64,000 nt of DNA, taken from positions 1-64,000 of the forward strand of contig CAYVRP010000016.1 of assembly GCA_964454025.1 (NCBI GenBank), written 5' to 3'. Below, piece after piece: positions 1-8,643 of the stretch; positions within the stretch are counted from its first letter, which is position 1; each line of letters opens with the position of its first letter. The notes beneath the pieces are model-generated. The model worked only from the letters and a program-made list of their open reading frames with translations. It had not been told where the DNA came from and made no database searches. The position numbers and the translations under genes were made by a program. This DNA comes from JAFGBI01 sp964454025 (GTDB taxonomy: Bacteria > Myxococcota_A > Polyangia > Polyangiales > Polyangiaceae).

Positions 1-110
1 TTCCCCCCATTGTCGAGCGTGTGCGACGCGCTGCGCGCGGCGCTTCAGCTAGTATTCGTCCGTTCGCGGGATCCAGCCCCCCCCCCAGCGCGAAATCCGG
101 GCTTAGCGCA

Positions 111-776
111 TCACCACGACTCGTTTTCGAATGCGGCTTCGAAAAAGCGGGTAGCCACCGAGATGGCAGCCTCTTCACCGATTCCAGCCCCGACACGAAA
201 GGCACACCAAATCGCAGCCACGCCGAACGTAGATTCCTCTTCTGCTCGCAACCGCCATAGGCGCCAAGGGCCGTATTCCACAAGGCCGCGTTCGTTGTAT
301 GGACAGCCAGGTGTCGGCACCGAAGCGCCGGGATGGCGTTGGTGCGTGACTTCCTGGAGAACCAGACTCACGCCCTCGCCTGACTCCAGATTCGCGCCAC
401 TCGGTCCCACAGCGAAAAGCACCTGGTCGTTCCTGCGCAGCACCAGGGATGGATCGGCGTTCGCGTCGCGGACCAGCAGCAAGTGGTCGCCAGGGGCAAC
501 CATGGCCCTTCGAAAACTCGGGTCCATGGGCAAACGACCGCACCTGTAAATGGCCCGCCGGGCTCGAGCGTCACCGCGCATCCACCAGCGAGGACGCTCT
601 TCCGTGCGGGAGACCATGAGGAGTTGGCTATCTTCGACGACCATCGTCGGGGACTGCCCCCAATATCCCAACACCTCCTTGCCAAAACCGGGACCGACGA
701 TGGCGCCACCAGCCAACCGTCCGTCGGACTGGAGAGACAGAACGCTCAAATAGGAATAGGTGTAGCGAATCGCCAC
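111..776 (-). CDS. hypothetical protein at lower-G+C left edge
   Basis: Unrecognised protein of 221 residues read from a GTG start. It has no clear signal peptide or membrane segment, and alternates charged and hydrophobic stretches like a soluble beta-rich protein (for example residues near 45-60 and 90-125). Several GTG or ATG codons inside the first 50 residues could also serve as start. Its base composition is distinctly poorer in G+C than the rest of the window (the 60-base line at 781, just upstream, has only 30 G+C by hand count), which suggests a separate origin for the left edge. The opposite strand is also open, so the strand choice rests on the more protein-like composition of this reading. 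Confidence is moderate. Confidence 0.55.
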   Translation of the reverse strand: MAIRYTYSYLSVLSLQSDGRLAGGAIVGPGFGKEVLGYWGQSPTMVVEDSQLLMVSRTEERPRWWMRGDARARRAIYRCGRLPMDPSFRRAMVAPGDHLLLVRDANADPSLVLRRNDQVLFAVGPSGANLESGEGVSLVLQEVTHQRHPGASVPTPGCPYNERGLVEYGPWRLWRLRAEEESTFGVAAIWCAFRVGAGIGEEAAISVATRFFEAAFENESW

Positions 777-893
777 GGTCCCAGTGTCCCTACTCTTGCC
801 ATTCTTCCCGCTTGGACGACATGATGATACCCAATCTCATGCCCGGCCTGATCATCCCGGATTTCGCACGGCCCCGGAGCCGGCTGACTGGGG

Positions 894-931
894 CGAGCCG
901 ATTCACGCTCCGAGCGGCGTGAATCGGCTCG
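894..931. repeat. perfect 15-bp inverted repeat with 8-base loop
   Basis: The arm CGAGCCGATTCACGC at 894-908 is exactly complementary to GCGTGAATCGGCTCG at 917-931, leaving an 8-base loop. It lies in the gap between two minus-strand genes, about 100 bases beyond the stop of the upstream one and 118 bases before the start of the next. No T-tract follows on either strand, so a standard intrinsic terminator is not indicated. An operator, a mobile palindromic repeat or a processing hairpin are alternatives. Confidence 0.8.
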
Positions 932-1029
932 GTCGCCCTGAGCTCCTCGATGAGCCGGTCGCGGGGGTCGGCGCTCACTGCCCATCCGATGCCCCATCCC
1001 GAGCCCGATGGAAAGCCCCCTGTCAGGCT

Positions 1030-1317
1030 TCATGCAAAGTAGATCCCACCATGGAATACACAAACACACCTGGCGCCCATGGAAGCGCTACCCTCGCCAG
1101 GCCGTGAACGGATACCTTGAGCGACTGCCGCGTAGAGCGCGTCCGCGTCGGGTCCGTACATGTACAGCACAGCTTCGCCGTCGCCGACCTCGTTCCCATC
1201 GAACTCTCCCGCGTGGACCTGCTCGATGGCGGCGGTCAGCTCGTCTTCGAGTGCGAAGACGGGGCCGAGATCGGCGCCTTCGAACGGGAAGAGCACCTTC
1301 ACGCAGTGTTCGCTCAT
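1030..1317 (-). CDS. small acidic hypothetical protein
   Basis: Unrecognised 95-residue protein starting at the ATG at 1317-1315. The same frame is open further upstream, but that extension is Arg/Ala/Ser-rich shadow sequence of the next gene, so I start here. The product is acidic over residues 13-57, with a regular hydrophobic pattern (VKVLFPF near the start, AVLYMY near 49-54) that resembles a small alpha/beta domain. It has two cysteines near residues 84-86 and no signal peptide. It lies 25 bases downstream of a lipoprotein gene on the same strand and could be the last gene of the kinase operon that begins at 4393. No function is proposed. Confidence 0.65.
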   Translation of the reverse strand: MSEHCVKVLFPFEGADLGPVFALEDELTAAIEQVHAGEFDGNEVGDGEAVLYMYGPDADALYAAVAQGIRSRPGEGSASMGARCVCVFHGGIYFA

Positions 1318-1342
1318 CGCCGATGCCCCTTCCCGCGCGCGA

Positions 1343-1942
1343 TCAGCCGTTGCGGCAGCCGTCGTCGACGGTGGAGTTGCAGTCGCCGAGCCCCATGGCG
1401 CAGTCGCCGATGGCGCACGCTCCGAGCAGGCAGGTGACCCGCGACGTGCGCGGCGCCTCCGGGCACTCGACCCCGCAGGCCCCGCGGTGCTCCCGTTCCA
1501 CCTCGACGCCGACCTCGCTGCCGTTCTCGTGCGCCTCGTCGCAATCCCGGCGCACGTCGTCGCTGCACTCCGCGAGGCGACAGAGCCCGCCGCGGGCTCT
1601 GCAGTTGGCGGGGGCGAGGGGCCGCGCGCAGGGCTCGCACCCCTCGCAGCCGCACCCCAGGGCCGGATCCCGCGTCGGGAAGCAGCGGAGTGCGCCGTCC
1701 ACCGGGCAGAGCTTCTCGTCAACACCGCAGCCGGCCGTGCCCGGGGCACCGGCCGCGACCTCGGCGCCGCTCGCGCCGCCATCGCCCCTGCGGTCGAACC
1801 CGCCGGAGAGGGCGTCGGCGTCGATCATGAGGCTACAGGACAGCGCGAACATCGCAGACGACGCGCCGAGCGCCGCGATCCGTCGGCGCCGCGTGCAGGG
1901 CCAGCCTGCCCGCCCGGCGCTCCGCCTCTGCGGGCGGGACAT
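1343..1942 (-). CDS. cysteine-rich lipoprotein
   Basis: A secreted protein of 199 residues. The N-terminus has basic residues, then a hydrophobic stretch and a lipobox-like FALSC ending at Cys36, so membrane anchoring by lipidation is likely. After a Gly/Ala linker (residues 47-70) come about sixteen cysteines in short Cys-x-Cys and Cys-rich loops, which suggests a disulphide-stabilised extracytoplasmic domain of the kind common in myxobacterial lipoproteins. The start ATG (1942-1940) overlaps the TGA stop of the upstream gene by one base (TGATG), so translation is probably coupled. The kinase gene two positions upstream suggests a surface or signalling role, but no specific function can be given. 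Confidence 0.8.
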   Translation of the reverse strand: MSRPQRRSAGRAGWPCTRRRRIAALGASSAMFALSCSLMIDADALSGGFDRRGDGGASGAEVAAGAPGTAGCGVDEKLCPVDGALRCFPTRDPALGCGCEGCEPCARPLAPANCRARGGLCRLAECSDDVRRDCDEAHENGSEVGVEVEREHRGACGVECPEAPRTSRVTCLLGACAIGDCAMGLGDCNSTVDDGCRNG

Positions 1943-2808
1943 CAGAAGCTCCCCCGGAGGGCGACGAACCCCGCCGCCGGTGACAACTCGAGCAAGGGGG
2001 CGCCGCGCGCCAGCGGCCGGGGGCGCTCCCGTCCGGACGCCCGCGCCACCAGCGCGACGGTGACCACGCCGGAGACCAGCGCCACTCCGCCCGCGACGTC
2101 GGCGATCGCCGCGTGCGTCGCGATGCGCTCGCTCGAGGGCTCGTCGCATTCGGGCGCGCAGCCGTCCAGGGCGTCGGCCTGGCGGAGCAGCGCGCTCGCG
2201 CCGAAGGCTGCGCTCGTCGCCGTCGCCACCAGCGCGACGCCGCCGAGGACCTGCGCCGACGGGGGGACGCGCAGCACCCACGCGCCGTCCGGCCCGTCGC
2301 GGCGCGCGAAGTCGGCGGCGACGACGCGGTCCCGCTCCCCCTGTCGGATCAGCGCCCGGACCGTCCGGCGCCGACCGTCGGCGGTCGCGAAGGCGAAGTC
2401 GTACGCCCCCGGGTCGAGCTCCACGGCTGCACCGTCGATGGACGTCGCGATGACGCGCCCCTGGTGGGTCACCGTCACCTCCGTCAGCGGGCCCTTGCGA
2501 TCGGAGGCATCGAAGACCACCGTGGGGACCTCGTCCCGGAGCTCCTCCAGCCACGCGACGCAGTCGCGCTGGACGACGTCGGGGCAGGCCTCTTGCGCGC
2601 AGGTCCGCAGGCTCCGCGACGACTCGACGAGCCTCCCCTCCCGCCGCTGAAGCTGCGCCCTGACGTGGCTGTCCACGCACGTCTGCGTGGTGACCGTCTC
2701 GGCTGCCGCCGACGACGATGCGAGCAGCAGCGCGGCCAGCGCGCGCCGTCGCCGGCGCCGCGCCCGCCCGAGGGGCGGACCGCGATGCGAGCGCAGGCGT
2801 TCCTTCAT
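1942..2808 (-). CDS. exported membrane protein with PEGA-like region
   Basis: A 288-residue protein. A very Arg-rich N-terminus precedes a signal-like hydrophobic segment (residues 23-36). Residues 38-95 hold a Cys-containing helical region, and residues about 95-165 form a beta-rich segment resembling the PEGA or carboxypeptidase-regulatory folds often paired with myxobacterial kinases (inference from pattern, not a firm family match). Two further hydrophobic segments near residues 185-205 and 235-255 look membrane spanning. It begins 19 bases after the stop of the Ser/Thr kinase gene and is fused by overlap to the lipoprotein gene that follows, so the three probably form one operon in which the kinase signals to or with envelope proteins. 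Confidence 0.85.
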   Translation of the reverse strand: MKERLRSHRGPPLGRARRRRRRALAALLLASSSAAAETVTTQTCVDSHVRAQLQRREGRLVESSRSLRTCAQEACPDVVQRDCVAWLEELRDEVPTVVFDASDRKGPLTEVTVTHQGRVIATSIDGAAVELDPGAYDFAFATADGRRRTVRALIRQGERDRVVAADFARRDGPDGAWVLRVPPSAQVLGGVALVATATSAAFGASALLRQADALDGCAPECDEPSSERIATHAAIADVAGGVALVSGVVTVALVARASGRERPRPLARGAPLLELSPAAGFVALRGSF

Positions 2809-2827
2809 GACGGGGGCCTCGATCGGG

Positions 2828-4393
2828 TCACAGGCACTGCGGCTTGAAGTGCTTGATCCCCGCGTCGTCGAAGTAGGCCGGCGGATTGCAGCCGGGCCTG
2901 ACCGTGGGGGTTCGGCGTGGGGCTCCCCCCGCGGGGGGAGCGGCCCCGGCGCGGGAGGCCCCGCTAGCTTCGGGCGGGAGCGCCTTCAACGCAATGACGA
3001 TGTCGACCGTCTCCTCCAGCGTGACGCGGCGGAGGGCGGCCTCGTGCCCCGGCGCGGTCACGCGGATCTCGTGCGGCGCGGAGGAGCGGGCGTAGGTCTG
3101 GCGGTGGGGGTTGGTCCTGAGCGCCACGCCATCGAGCGCGATGGTGGCCTCGGCCGGGAAGGCGGTGATCCGGACCTCGACGGATGGGGACGGTGGCGTC
3201 TGCGCGGGCGGGGCGCGGCTGCCGGCCGCGACCGAGAGCGTGGCCCCGACCGCTGCCAGGAGCACTCCGAGGAGCGCCGCCACCAAGGGCCATCGGCGCC
3301 GCCGTGACGGGGGCTCGGGCCGGGGCGTGACGTCGCCGGCCAGCGAGATCCGCGGCAGATCGACCAGCAGGAGGGCCGCGTCCTGCCCTTCCGACAACGT
3401 CGCGAGCCGGGCCAGCTGATCGGCGACGATGGCCTCGGTCTGGGCGCGCCGATCGGCGAAGAGCTCGGACACCGCGGCGCCGATGTCCCGGCTTCGGAGC
3501 TGCGTGCCCGGGAGCCCGAGGAAGGCGTCGAGGTCCGTCTGCATGGCGAGCGCGTTGGGGTACCGCCGCTCCTTGTCCGGCGCGAGCGCGCGCATGACGA
3601 TGCGCTCGAGCTCGGGATCCACGCCGCCGGTCACGCTGCTCGGGGTCGGGATCTGCCCCGCCTGGACCGCCCGCATGAGCTCCGCGTCGGTGGCGTTCGC
3701 CCAGAGTCGAACTCCGGCCGCGGCCTCCCACGCCATCACCCCGACGGCGTAGAGATCCGTCCGGTGGTCGATCCCCTCGCCCGCGATCTGCTCGGGCGGC
3801 ATGTAGCGGAGCTTGCCCCGGACGACGCCGACGTCGGGGCCGCCGCGCGCGCTGATCTGTCGCGCGATCCCGAAGTCGAGGAGCTTGACCTCCCCCTCGT
3901 AGGTCAGAAGGATGTTCTGCGGCGAGACGTCGCAGTGCACGAGCGAGAGCGGATTCCCGTCGAGGCCCCGCTTCGCGTGAGCGTAGTCGAGCGCGTGGAG
4001 CACGTCGGACAGCACCCGAAGGTGCATGGTCTGATCGAACGCGGCGCGGGCCCCCGCCGCCCGCGCCGCCCGCACCACCGCGCCGAGGGACTGGCCTGCC
4101 AGGTACTCCATCACGATGACCGGCAGGCCCTCGAACTCGAAGACCTCGTTGGTCTGGACGATGTGCGGGTGGCTGAGCTGCGCGTTGAGCCGCGCCTCGG
4201 TCATGAAGAGCGCGGCGTAGCCCTCGATCCCGCGCAGCTCCTCCCGGAGCGACTTGAGGACGACGAGCTTGTTGAACCCACCCGGACCGCTCGCCACCGC
4301 GAGGTTGACGTCGGCCGTGGCGCCACGGCCGATCCTGGCGATGACACGGTACTTGTCGGCGATGGCCGTGATCGGTTTCGGGGGGAGCGACAT
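2828..4393 (-). CDS. serine/threonine protein kinase with PEGA domain
   Basis: A eukaryotic-type protein kinase of 521 residues that phosphorylates Ser/Thr, anchored in the inner membrane. The kinase domain covers residues about 15-290: glycine-loop IGRGATADV near 21-29, catalytic Lys47, catalytic loop HCDVSPQN with Asp155 and Asn160, and DFG with Asp173. The loop carries Cys instead of the usual Arg of HRD, so activation-segment phosphorylation may not be needed. A single membrane segment spans about 368-391, followed by an extracytoplasmic PEGA domain (about 404-472) and a Pro/Ala linker. The C-terminal tail CNPPAYFDDAGIKHFKPQCL is a conserved ending I associate with Polyangia kinases. It heads an operon with the two envelope-protein genes downstream and is divergent from the synthase-like gene at 4562. 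Confidence 0.96.
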   Translation of the reverse strand: MSLPPKPITAIADKYRVIARIGRGATADVNLAVASGPGGFNKLVVLKSLREELRGIEGYAALFMTEARLNAQLSHPHIVQTNEVFEFEGLPVIVMEYLAGQSLGAVVRAARAAGARAAFDQTMHLRVLSDVLHALDYAHAKRGLDGNPLSLVHCDVSPQNILLTYEGEVKLLDFGIARQISARGGPDVGVVRGKLRYMPPEQIAGEGIDHRTDLYAVGVMAWEAAAGVRLWANATDAELMRAVQAGQIPTPSSVTGGVDPELERIVMRALAPDKERRYPNALAMQTDLDAFLGLPGTQLRSRDIGAAVSELFADRRAQTEAIVADQLARLATLSEGQDAALLLVDLPRISLAGDVTPRPEPPSRRRRWPLVAALLGVLLAAVGATLSVAAGSRAPPAQTPPSPSVEVRITAFPAEATIALDGVALRTNPHRQTYARSSAPHEIRVTAPGHEAALRRVTLEETVDIVIALKALPPEASGASRAGAAPPAGGAPRRTPTVRPGCNPPAYFDDAGIKHFKPQCL

Positions 4394-4561
4394 GGGACGT
4401 CGTCGCGGGCTCGTACCATGGCCGGCCCGCCACCGGCGGCGGTCATGCTACACCGTGGACTGCTCCCAGACCGGGCGTTCTCCGGGGCAGCGCGAGCGGA
4501 GGGGCCGCGCGAAACGGGCCCGGCCCGACCCGGGGCTTGTCCACGGGTCCTCGGTCGCTGT

Positions 4562-7500
4562 ATGGGGCCGGGGATGCGAGGGCGCTGGCAGTCGGTCCCG
4601 TGGCTGCTCTTCGGTTCGGGGCTCTCGGCGCTCGTCTACCAGACGGCCTGGCAGCGGATGTTCCGGCTGGTGTTCGGCGCTTCGACACCGGCGTCGGCGG
4701 CGGTCCTGGCCATCTTCCTCGGCGGCATGGGTCTCGGGGGGTATTACCTGGGCCACCGGGTCGAGCGCTCCGCGCGGCCCCTGCTCTTCTACGCTCACCT
4801 CGAGCTCGCCGTGGCCCTCGGGGCGGCGCTCACGCCGCTGCTGGTCGAGCTCGCGGCGGCCATCTACCACGGCCTCGGCGGGAGCGTCCGGCTGGGCCTG
4901 CTCGGGGGAACGCTCGCGCGCCTGCTCCTGGTCACGCTGGCGACCGGGCCCGTGGTGTTCGTGATGGGCGGCACGCTACCCGCGGCGGCGCGCGCGGTGG
5001 AGTCGGACGGCGACGCGGCGCGCCGCCGGCTCGCGCTGGTCTATGGTCTGAACACGCTGGGCGCGGTGGCGGGCGCGGTGGTGGGGACGTTCCTCGGCTT
5101 CGAGCTCTTCGGCACCCGCCTGATGCTGTGGGTAGCGTGCCTGCTCAACCTGCTGGTGGCGATCGTCGCGCGCTCGCTGGGGCGCACGTCCGATCCGGTC
5201 GCGGTGGCGGCGGCGGCGGGCGGCGCGGCCCCCGCCGCCGCCCCGCGCGACCGGACGACCCGGGCAGCCATCGCCGTCGCAGCGCTCGCGGGGTTCGCCT
5301 TCCTCACGCTCGAGCTCGTCTGGTACCGGATCCTCGCTCCCATCCTGGGCGGTACCGGCTACAGCTTCGGCCTCGTGCTCGCGGTGGCGCTGGCGGGGAT
5401 CGGGCTCGGGAGCTACGGGTACGCGCGCCGCGACGAGCGTCGCCCGGCCACGCTGGGCTTGCTGGCGCTCACGCTCGGCCTGGAGGCGCTCGCGGTGGGG
5501 TACCCGCTCCTCCTCGGCGATCGGCCCGCGGTGTGGGCCGCGCTCGCGCGGGATGCCGTCGCGCTCGGCTTCCCTTCGCTGGTGGGCGGCTGGCTGCTGG
5601 TGACGGCCGCCGTGCTGCTCCCCGCGGCGCTCGTCTCCGGCTACCAGTTCCCGGTCATCATCGGCGTCCTCGGCCAGGGCCAGAGCGACGTCGCGCGCCA
5701 GGTGGGCCTTGCCTACCTCCTCAACACCCTGGGCTCCATCGCTGGCTCCCTGCTCGGCGGCTTCTGGCTCTTGCCCGCGCTGGGCGTCGAGCGCACCTGG
5801 CGGGCGATGGTCGGGCTGCTGGTGCTCGGGTCGGTGGTCACCGCCGCGGTCGCGGTCGCCCGCGCGGAGCGGTCAGGGCGCAGGCCGGCGCGCGCCGGGC
5901 TGGCAGGCAACCTCGCGCTCGCCGTGGTCGCCGCGCTCACCCTGCTCGGCCCCGGCCCCGGCGACTTCTGGCGCCACACCCCCATCGGCGCCGGGCGAAT
6001 GCGCGTCGGCGGCCTCACCGAGAACCAGCTCGAGGCGCGCGTCCGCGACACCGACTGGGACGTCTTCTGGGAGCGGGACGGCGTCGAGGCGGCGGTGGCT
6101 CTCGGTCGCGAGAACGGGCTCGTGCTCCTCATCAACGGCAAGGCCGACGGCTCCCTCATCGTCGATCGCGGCACCCAGGCCATGGGCGCGCTGCTGCCGG
6201 CGCTGCTGCACCCGGCGCCGCGGCGCGTCTTCGTGCTCGGCCTCGGCACCGGGATGAGCGCGGGCTGGGTGTCCCTCCTCGACGGGGTGGAGCGAGTGGA
6301 CGTGGCCGAGCTCGAGCCCGCGATCGTGGAAGCCGCGGCCGAGTTCGCTGCGGCCAACGCGCGGGTGCTCGAGCGCCCCAACGTCCGCGTCTGGCAGGGG
6401 GACGGGCGGGAGTGGCTGCTCTCGTCCCGCGAGCAGTACGACGTGATCGCGAGCGAGCCGAGCAACCCCTACCGCGCAGGGATGGCCAGCGTGTTCACCC
6501 GGGAGTTCTACGCGGCGGCGCGGGCGCGCTTGCGGCCGGGAGGGTTCTTCGCCCAGTGGGTCCAGGGCTACGAGGTCGGCGCCTCCACCCTGCGCATCGT
6601 GATCAAGACCCTGCGCACGGTCTTCCCGCACGTGGAGGCCTGGCACACCCAGATCGGGGATTTCCTGCTGCTGGCGGCGCTCGAGCCGATGACCGTGGAC
6701 GTGGCGCGGCTGCGCGCGCGGCTGCGGGAGCCGGCGGTCCACGCCGCCGCCACCCGCACCTTCCTGACCGAGGAGGCCGAGGGGATCCTCGGCCACTTCG
6801 TGGCCGACGAGGCGCTGCCCGCGGCCATCGCGGAGAAGCCGTACACCCCCGTCAACACCGACGACTCGAGCGCCCTCGAGTACGAGTTCGCGCGCCGGGT
6901 CGGCGCCGGCGACGCCGATCTGGTGGTGCGCTTGCTCGCGCTGGCGGCCGCGCGGGGAGCCGATCGTCCGGCGGTGCGCGGCGACGTGGACTGGGCGCGC
7001 GTGGTGGAGCTGCGGCCGCGCGCGGCCATGATCGCCCGCGACAACCTCGGCCCGCCGCCGGCCGATCCCGCGCTGCGCCGGCGCATCCTCACCACGCAGG
7101 CGGCCTGCAGCGGGGATCTGAGGCTCGCCGCCGAGCGCTGGGGGGACGGACCGTACCCGGTCCGCGACGTCGTCGAGCGCTACGTGGCCGCGCTGCTCGC
7201 GGCGCGGCGAGGCGAGTCGCCCGCCGCTACGCTCGCCACCGCGCTCGAGGGCGCGGGGTTCCGTCCCGAGGCCGCGGCCGTTCGCGCGCACCTCGCGCTC
7301 GCCCAGCGCCGCCCCGGCGCGGCGCTCCTGCACGCCGGCGAGGGCCTCGAGCTACTGCGCGCGGAGGCGCTGCCGCTCTGCAGCACGGCGGCGCTCCTGC
7401 TCGGGGCCGTGGAGGCCGCGGCTCCTGGCGACGAGGGACGCCTGCGGCGCGCGGTGGAGCTCGTCGCGGCGGGCCCGCTCGCGGCCTGGCAGGGCGAGCG

Positions 7501-7729
7501 CTCACGCCTCCAGACCTGGCGCCGCCTGGCCTCCGCGCACCCGGACCCCGCGCTCTGCGCGGTGGCCTTCGCGGCGCGAGGTGACCAGCCCGAGTGGACG
7601 GACGAGTACCTCCGGTCCCAGGTCGCCTGCTTTCGCCGCGCGCAGGACCCGCGCGGCGCGCGGGCCGAGGCCGAGCGCCTGCGCTTCGTCTCCCGCGGCC
7701 CCGGCGATCTCGCGGCCGGCCTCGACTGA
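4562..7729 (+). CDS. membrane protein fused to spermidine synthase-like domain
   Basis: A 1055-residue fused protein. The N-terminal half holds about ten or more hydrophobic segments (residues 5-470), matching the membrane part of so-called fused MFS/spermidine synthases. The middle part is a spermidine-synthase/Rossmann methyltransferase-like domain (about 480-740), with the nucleotide-binding signature LGLGTGMSAG near 558, the acidic ELEPA near 584, GDGREW near 612 and SEPSNPYRAG near 630. The last 300 residues are Ala/Leu/Arg-rich helical repeats, perhaps TPR-like. Family members are thought to make polyamines or to transfer aminopropyl or methyl groups at the membrane, but the substrate here is unknown. 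The frame is open for 800 bases upstream, but sequence there is the shadow of the kinase gene. ATG at 4562 or 4574 both fit. Confidence 0.92.
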   Translation: MGPGMRGRWQSVPWLLFGSGLSALVYQTAWQRMFRLVFGASTPASAAVLAIFLGGMGLGGYYLGHRVERSARPLLFYAHLELAVALGAALTPLLVELAAAIYHGLGGSVRLGLLGGTLARLLLVTLATGPVVFVMGGTLPAAARAVESDGDAARRRLALVYGLNTLGAVAGAVVGTFLGFELFGTRLMLWVACLLNLLVAIVARSLGRTSDPVAVAAAAGGAAPAAAPRDRTTRAAIAVAALAGFAFLTLELVWYRILAPILGGTGYSFGLVLAVALAGIGLGSYGYARRDERRPATLGLLALTLGLEALAVGYPLLLGDRPAVWAALARDAVALGFPSLVGGWLLVTAAVLLPAALVSGYQFPVIIGVLGQGQSDVARQVGLAYLLNTLGSIAGSLLGGFWLLPALGVERTWRAMVGLLVLGSVVTAAVAVARAERSGRRPARAGLAGNLALAVVAALTLLGPGPGDFWRHTPIGAGRMRVGGLTENQLEARVRDTDWDVFWERDGVEAAVALGRENGLVLLINGKADGSLIVDRGTQAMGALLPALLHPAPRRVFVLGLGTGMSAGWVSLLDGVERVDVAELEPAIVEAAAEFAAANARVLERPNVRVWQGDGREWLLSSREQYDVIASEPSNPYRAGMASVFTREFYAAARARLRPGGFFAQWVQGYEVGASTLRIVIKTLRTVFPHVEAWHTQIGDFLLLAALEPMTVDVARLRARLREPAVHAAATRTFLTEEAEGILGHFVADEALPAAIAEKPYTPVNTDDSSALEYEFARRVGAGDADLVVRLLALAAARGADRPAVRGDVDWARVVELRPRAAMIARDNLGPPPADPALRRRILTTQAACSGDLRLAAERWGDGPYPVRDVVERYVAALLAARRGESPAATLATALEGAGFRPEAAAVRAHLALAQRRPGAALLHAGEGLELLRAEALPLCSTAALLLGAVEAAAPGDEGRLRRAVELVAAGPLAAWQGERSRLQTWRRLASAHPDPALCAVAFAARGDQPEWTDEYLRSQVACFRRAQDPRGARAEAERLRFVSRGPGDLAAGLD

Positions 7730-7812
7730 GGCCGCGGCCGGCGGCGCCAGGCGTCGCGCGCGCCGGCGCCACTCCTCGCGCGCTGCCGCGACCCGCCCGC
7801 CGGCTCGGAGCA

Positions 7813-8643
7813 CTGTCCAGGCGGTCAGGGGCCACGGCGCTCGACCCGCTGCGTGAACTCTTCGCGGCCGGCGATCCAAGCTACCGCTCGCGCCCCGGCG
7901 GGCTCACGATCCTGGCGGGCCTCACCTTGGGCGAACCCCAGGCGCTCCCGGTGCGTCGCCCGCTCGATCGGGCGACGCCCTTCGCGTACCGCTGCGCGGG
8001 GTGCGGGCGCTGCTGTCACGACAAGCTCATCCAGGTCAACCCCTACGAGGTGGCGCGGATCGCGCGCCACCTGGGGCTGTCGACCACCGACACCATCGCG
8101 CGCTACACGGAGGACGGCGTCTGGCTCCGCCGCGCCGCGGACGGCGCCTGCTGCCTACTCGAGGGGCGCGGCTGCTCCGTCCACGGGGACCAGCCCCTCG
8201 CCTGTCGGCTCTACCCCCTCGGGAGGCGAACGCTCCCCGACGGATCCGAACAGCTCGTGGAGCTCGAACCGCACCCGGCGACGGAGGGGATCTACGGCGG
8301 CGACGGCACCGTGGAAGATTTCCTCGCGGGCCAGGGTATCACCGAGTACGTGGCGGCCTCGGCGCGGTACCTCTCCGTCCTCACCCGCCTCGCGTTGGCG
8401 CTCGAGCGACGGCTCGCCCGGCACCCGGAGGCGCTCGAGGGGCTGGATCTCGGCCCCGCTGGCGGCCGCTACGCACACCGGGGACCGCTCCCGGCCTGGC
8501 TCGACCTGGACGCCATGGTGCTCGGCCCCGCCGCGTCCGGGGCGCCCGCTCCGACCATGGATCCCTGGGCCGCGATGCAGATCCACGTCGCGATGCTCGA
8601 ACGCATCGCCGCCACGCCCCCGGAAGAGGAGGAGGAACCATGA
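7813..8643 (+). CDS. YkgJ-family cysteine cluster protein
   Basis: A cytoplasmic protein of the YkgJ/UPF0153 type, proposed to bind zinc or an iron-sulphur centre. The cysteines lie in CAGCGRCC early in the protein and in a second group, CC...GCSVHGDQPLACRLYP, about 50 residues later; this spacing defines the family. The remainder is helical and ends in Glu-rich residues. The start is uncertain: no ATG lies near the conserved region, and the in-frame ATG at 7594 would overlap the previous gene by 136 bases. Candidates are CTG at 7813, TTG at 7927 and GTG at 7951; I use 7813 because sequence from there already looks coding. It overlaps the next gene by four bases (ATGA), so the two are translationally coupled. 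Confidence 0.82.
   Translation: MSRRSGATALDPLRELFAAGDPSYRSRPGGLTILAGLTLGEPQALPVRRPLDRATPFAYRCAGCGRCCHDKLIQVNPYEVARIARHLGLSTTDTIARYTEDGVWLRRAADGACCLLEGRGCSVHGDQPLACRLYPLGRRTLPDGSEQLVELEPHPATEGIYGGDGTVEDFLAGQGITEYVAASARYLSVLTRLALALERRLARHPEALEGLDLGPAGGRYAHRGPLPAWLDLDAMVLGPAASGAPAPTMDPWAAMQIHVAMLERIAATPPEEEEEP

Noticed and set aside
10..549. Plus-strand open frame at the left edge
   Set aside because: Arg/Ser/Pro-rich and antisense to the more natural minus-strand frame at 111-776.
3764..4561. Long N-terminal extension of the spermidine-synthase-like protein
   Set aside because: It is the reverse of the PEGA kinase gene, whose kinase motifs are clear; translation should begin at the ATG at 4562.
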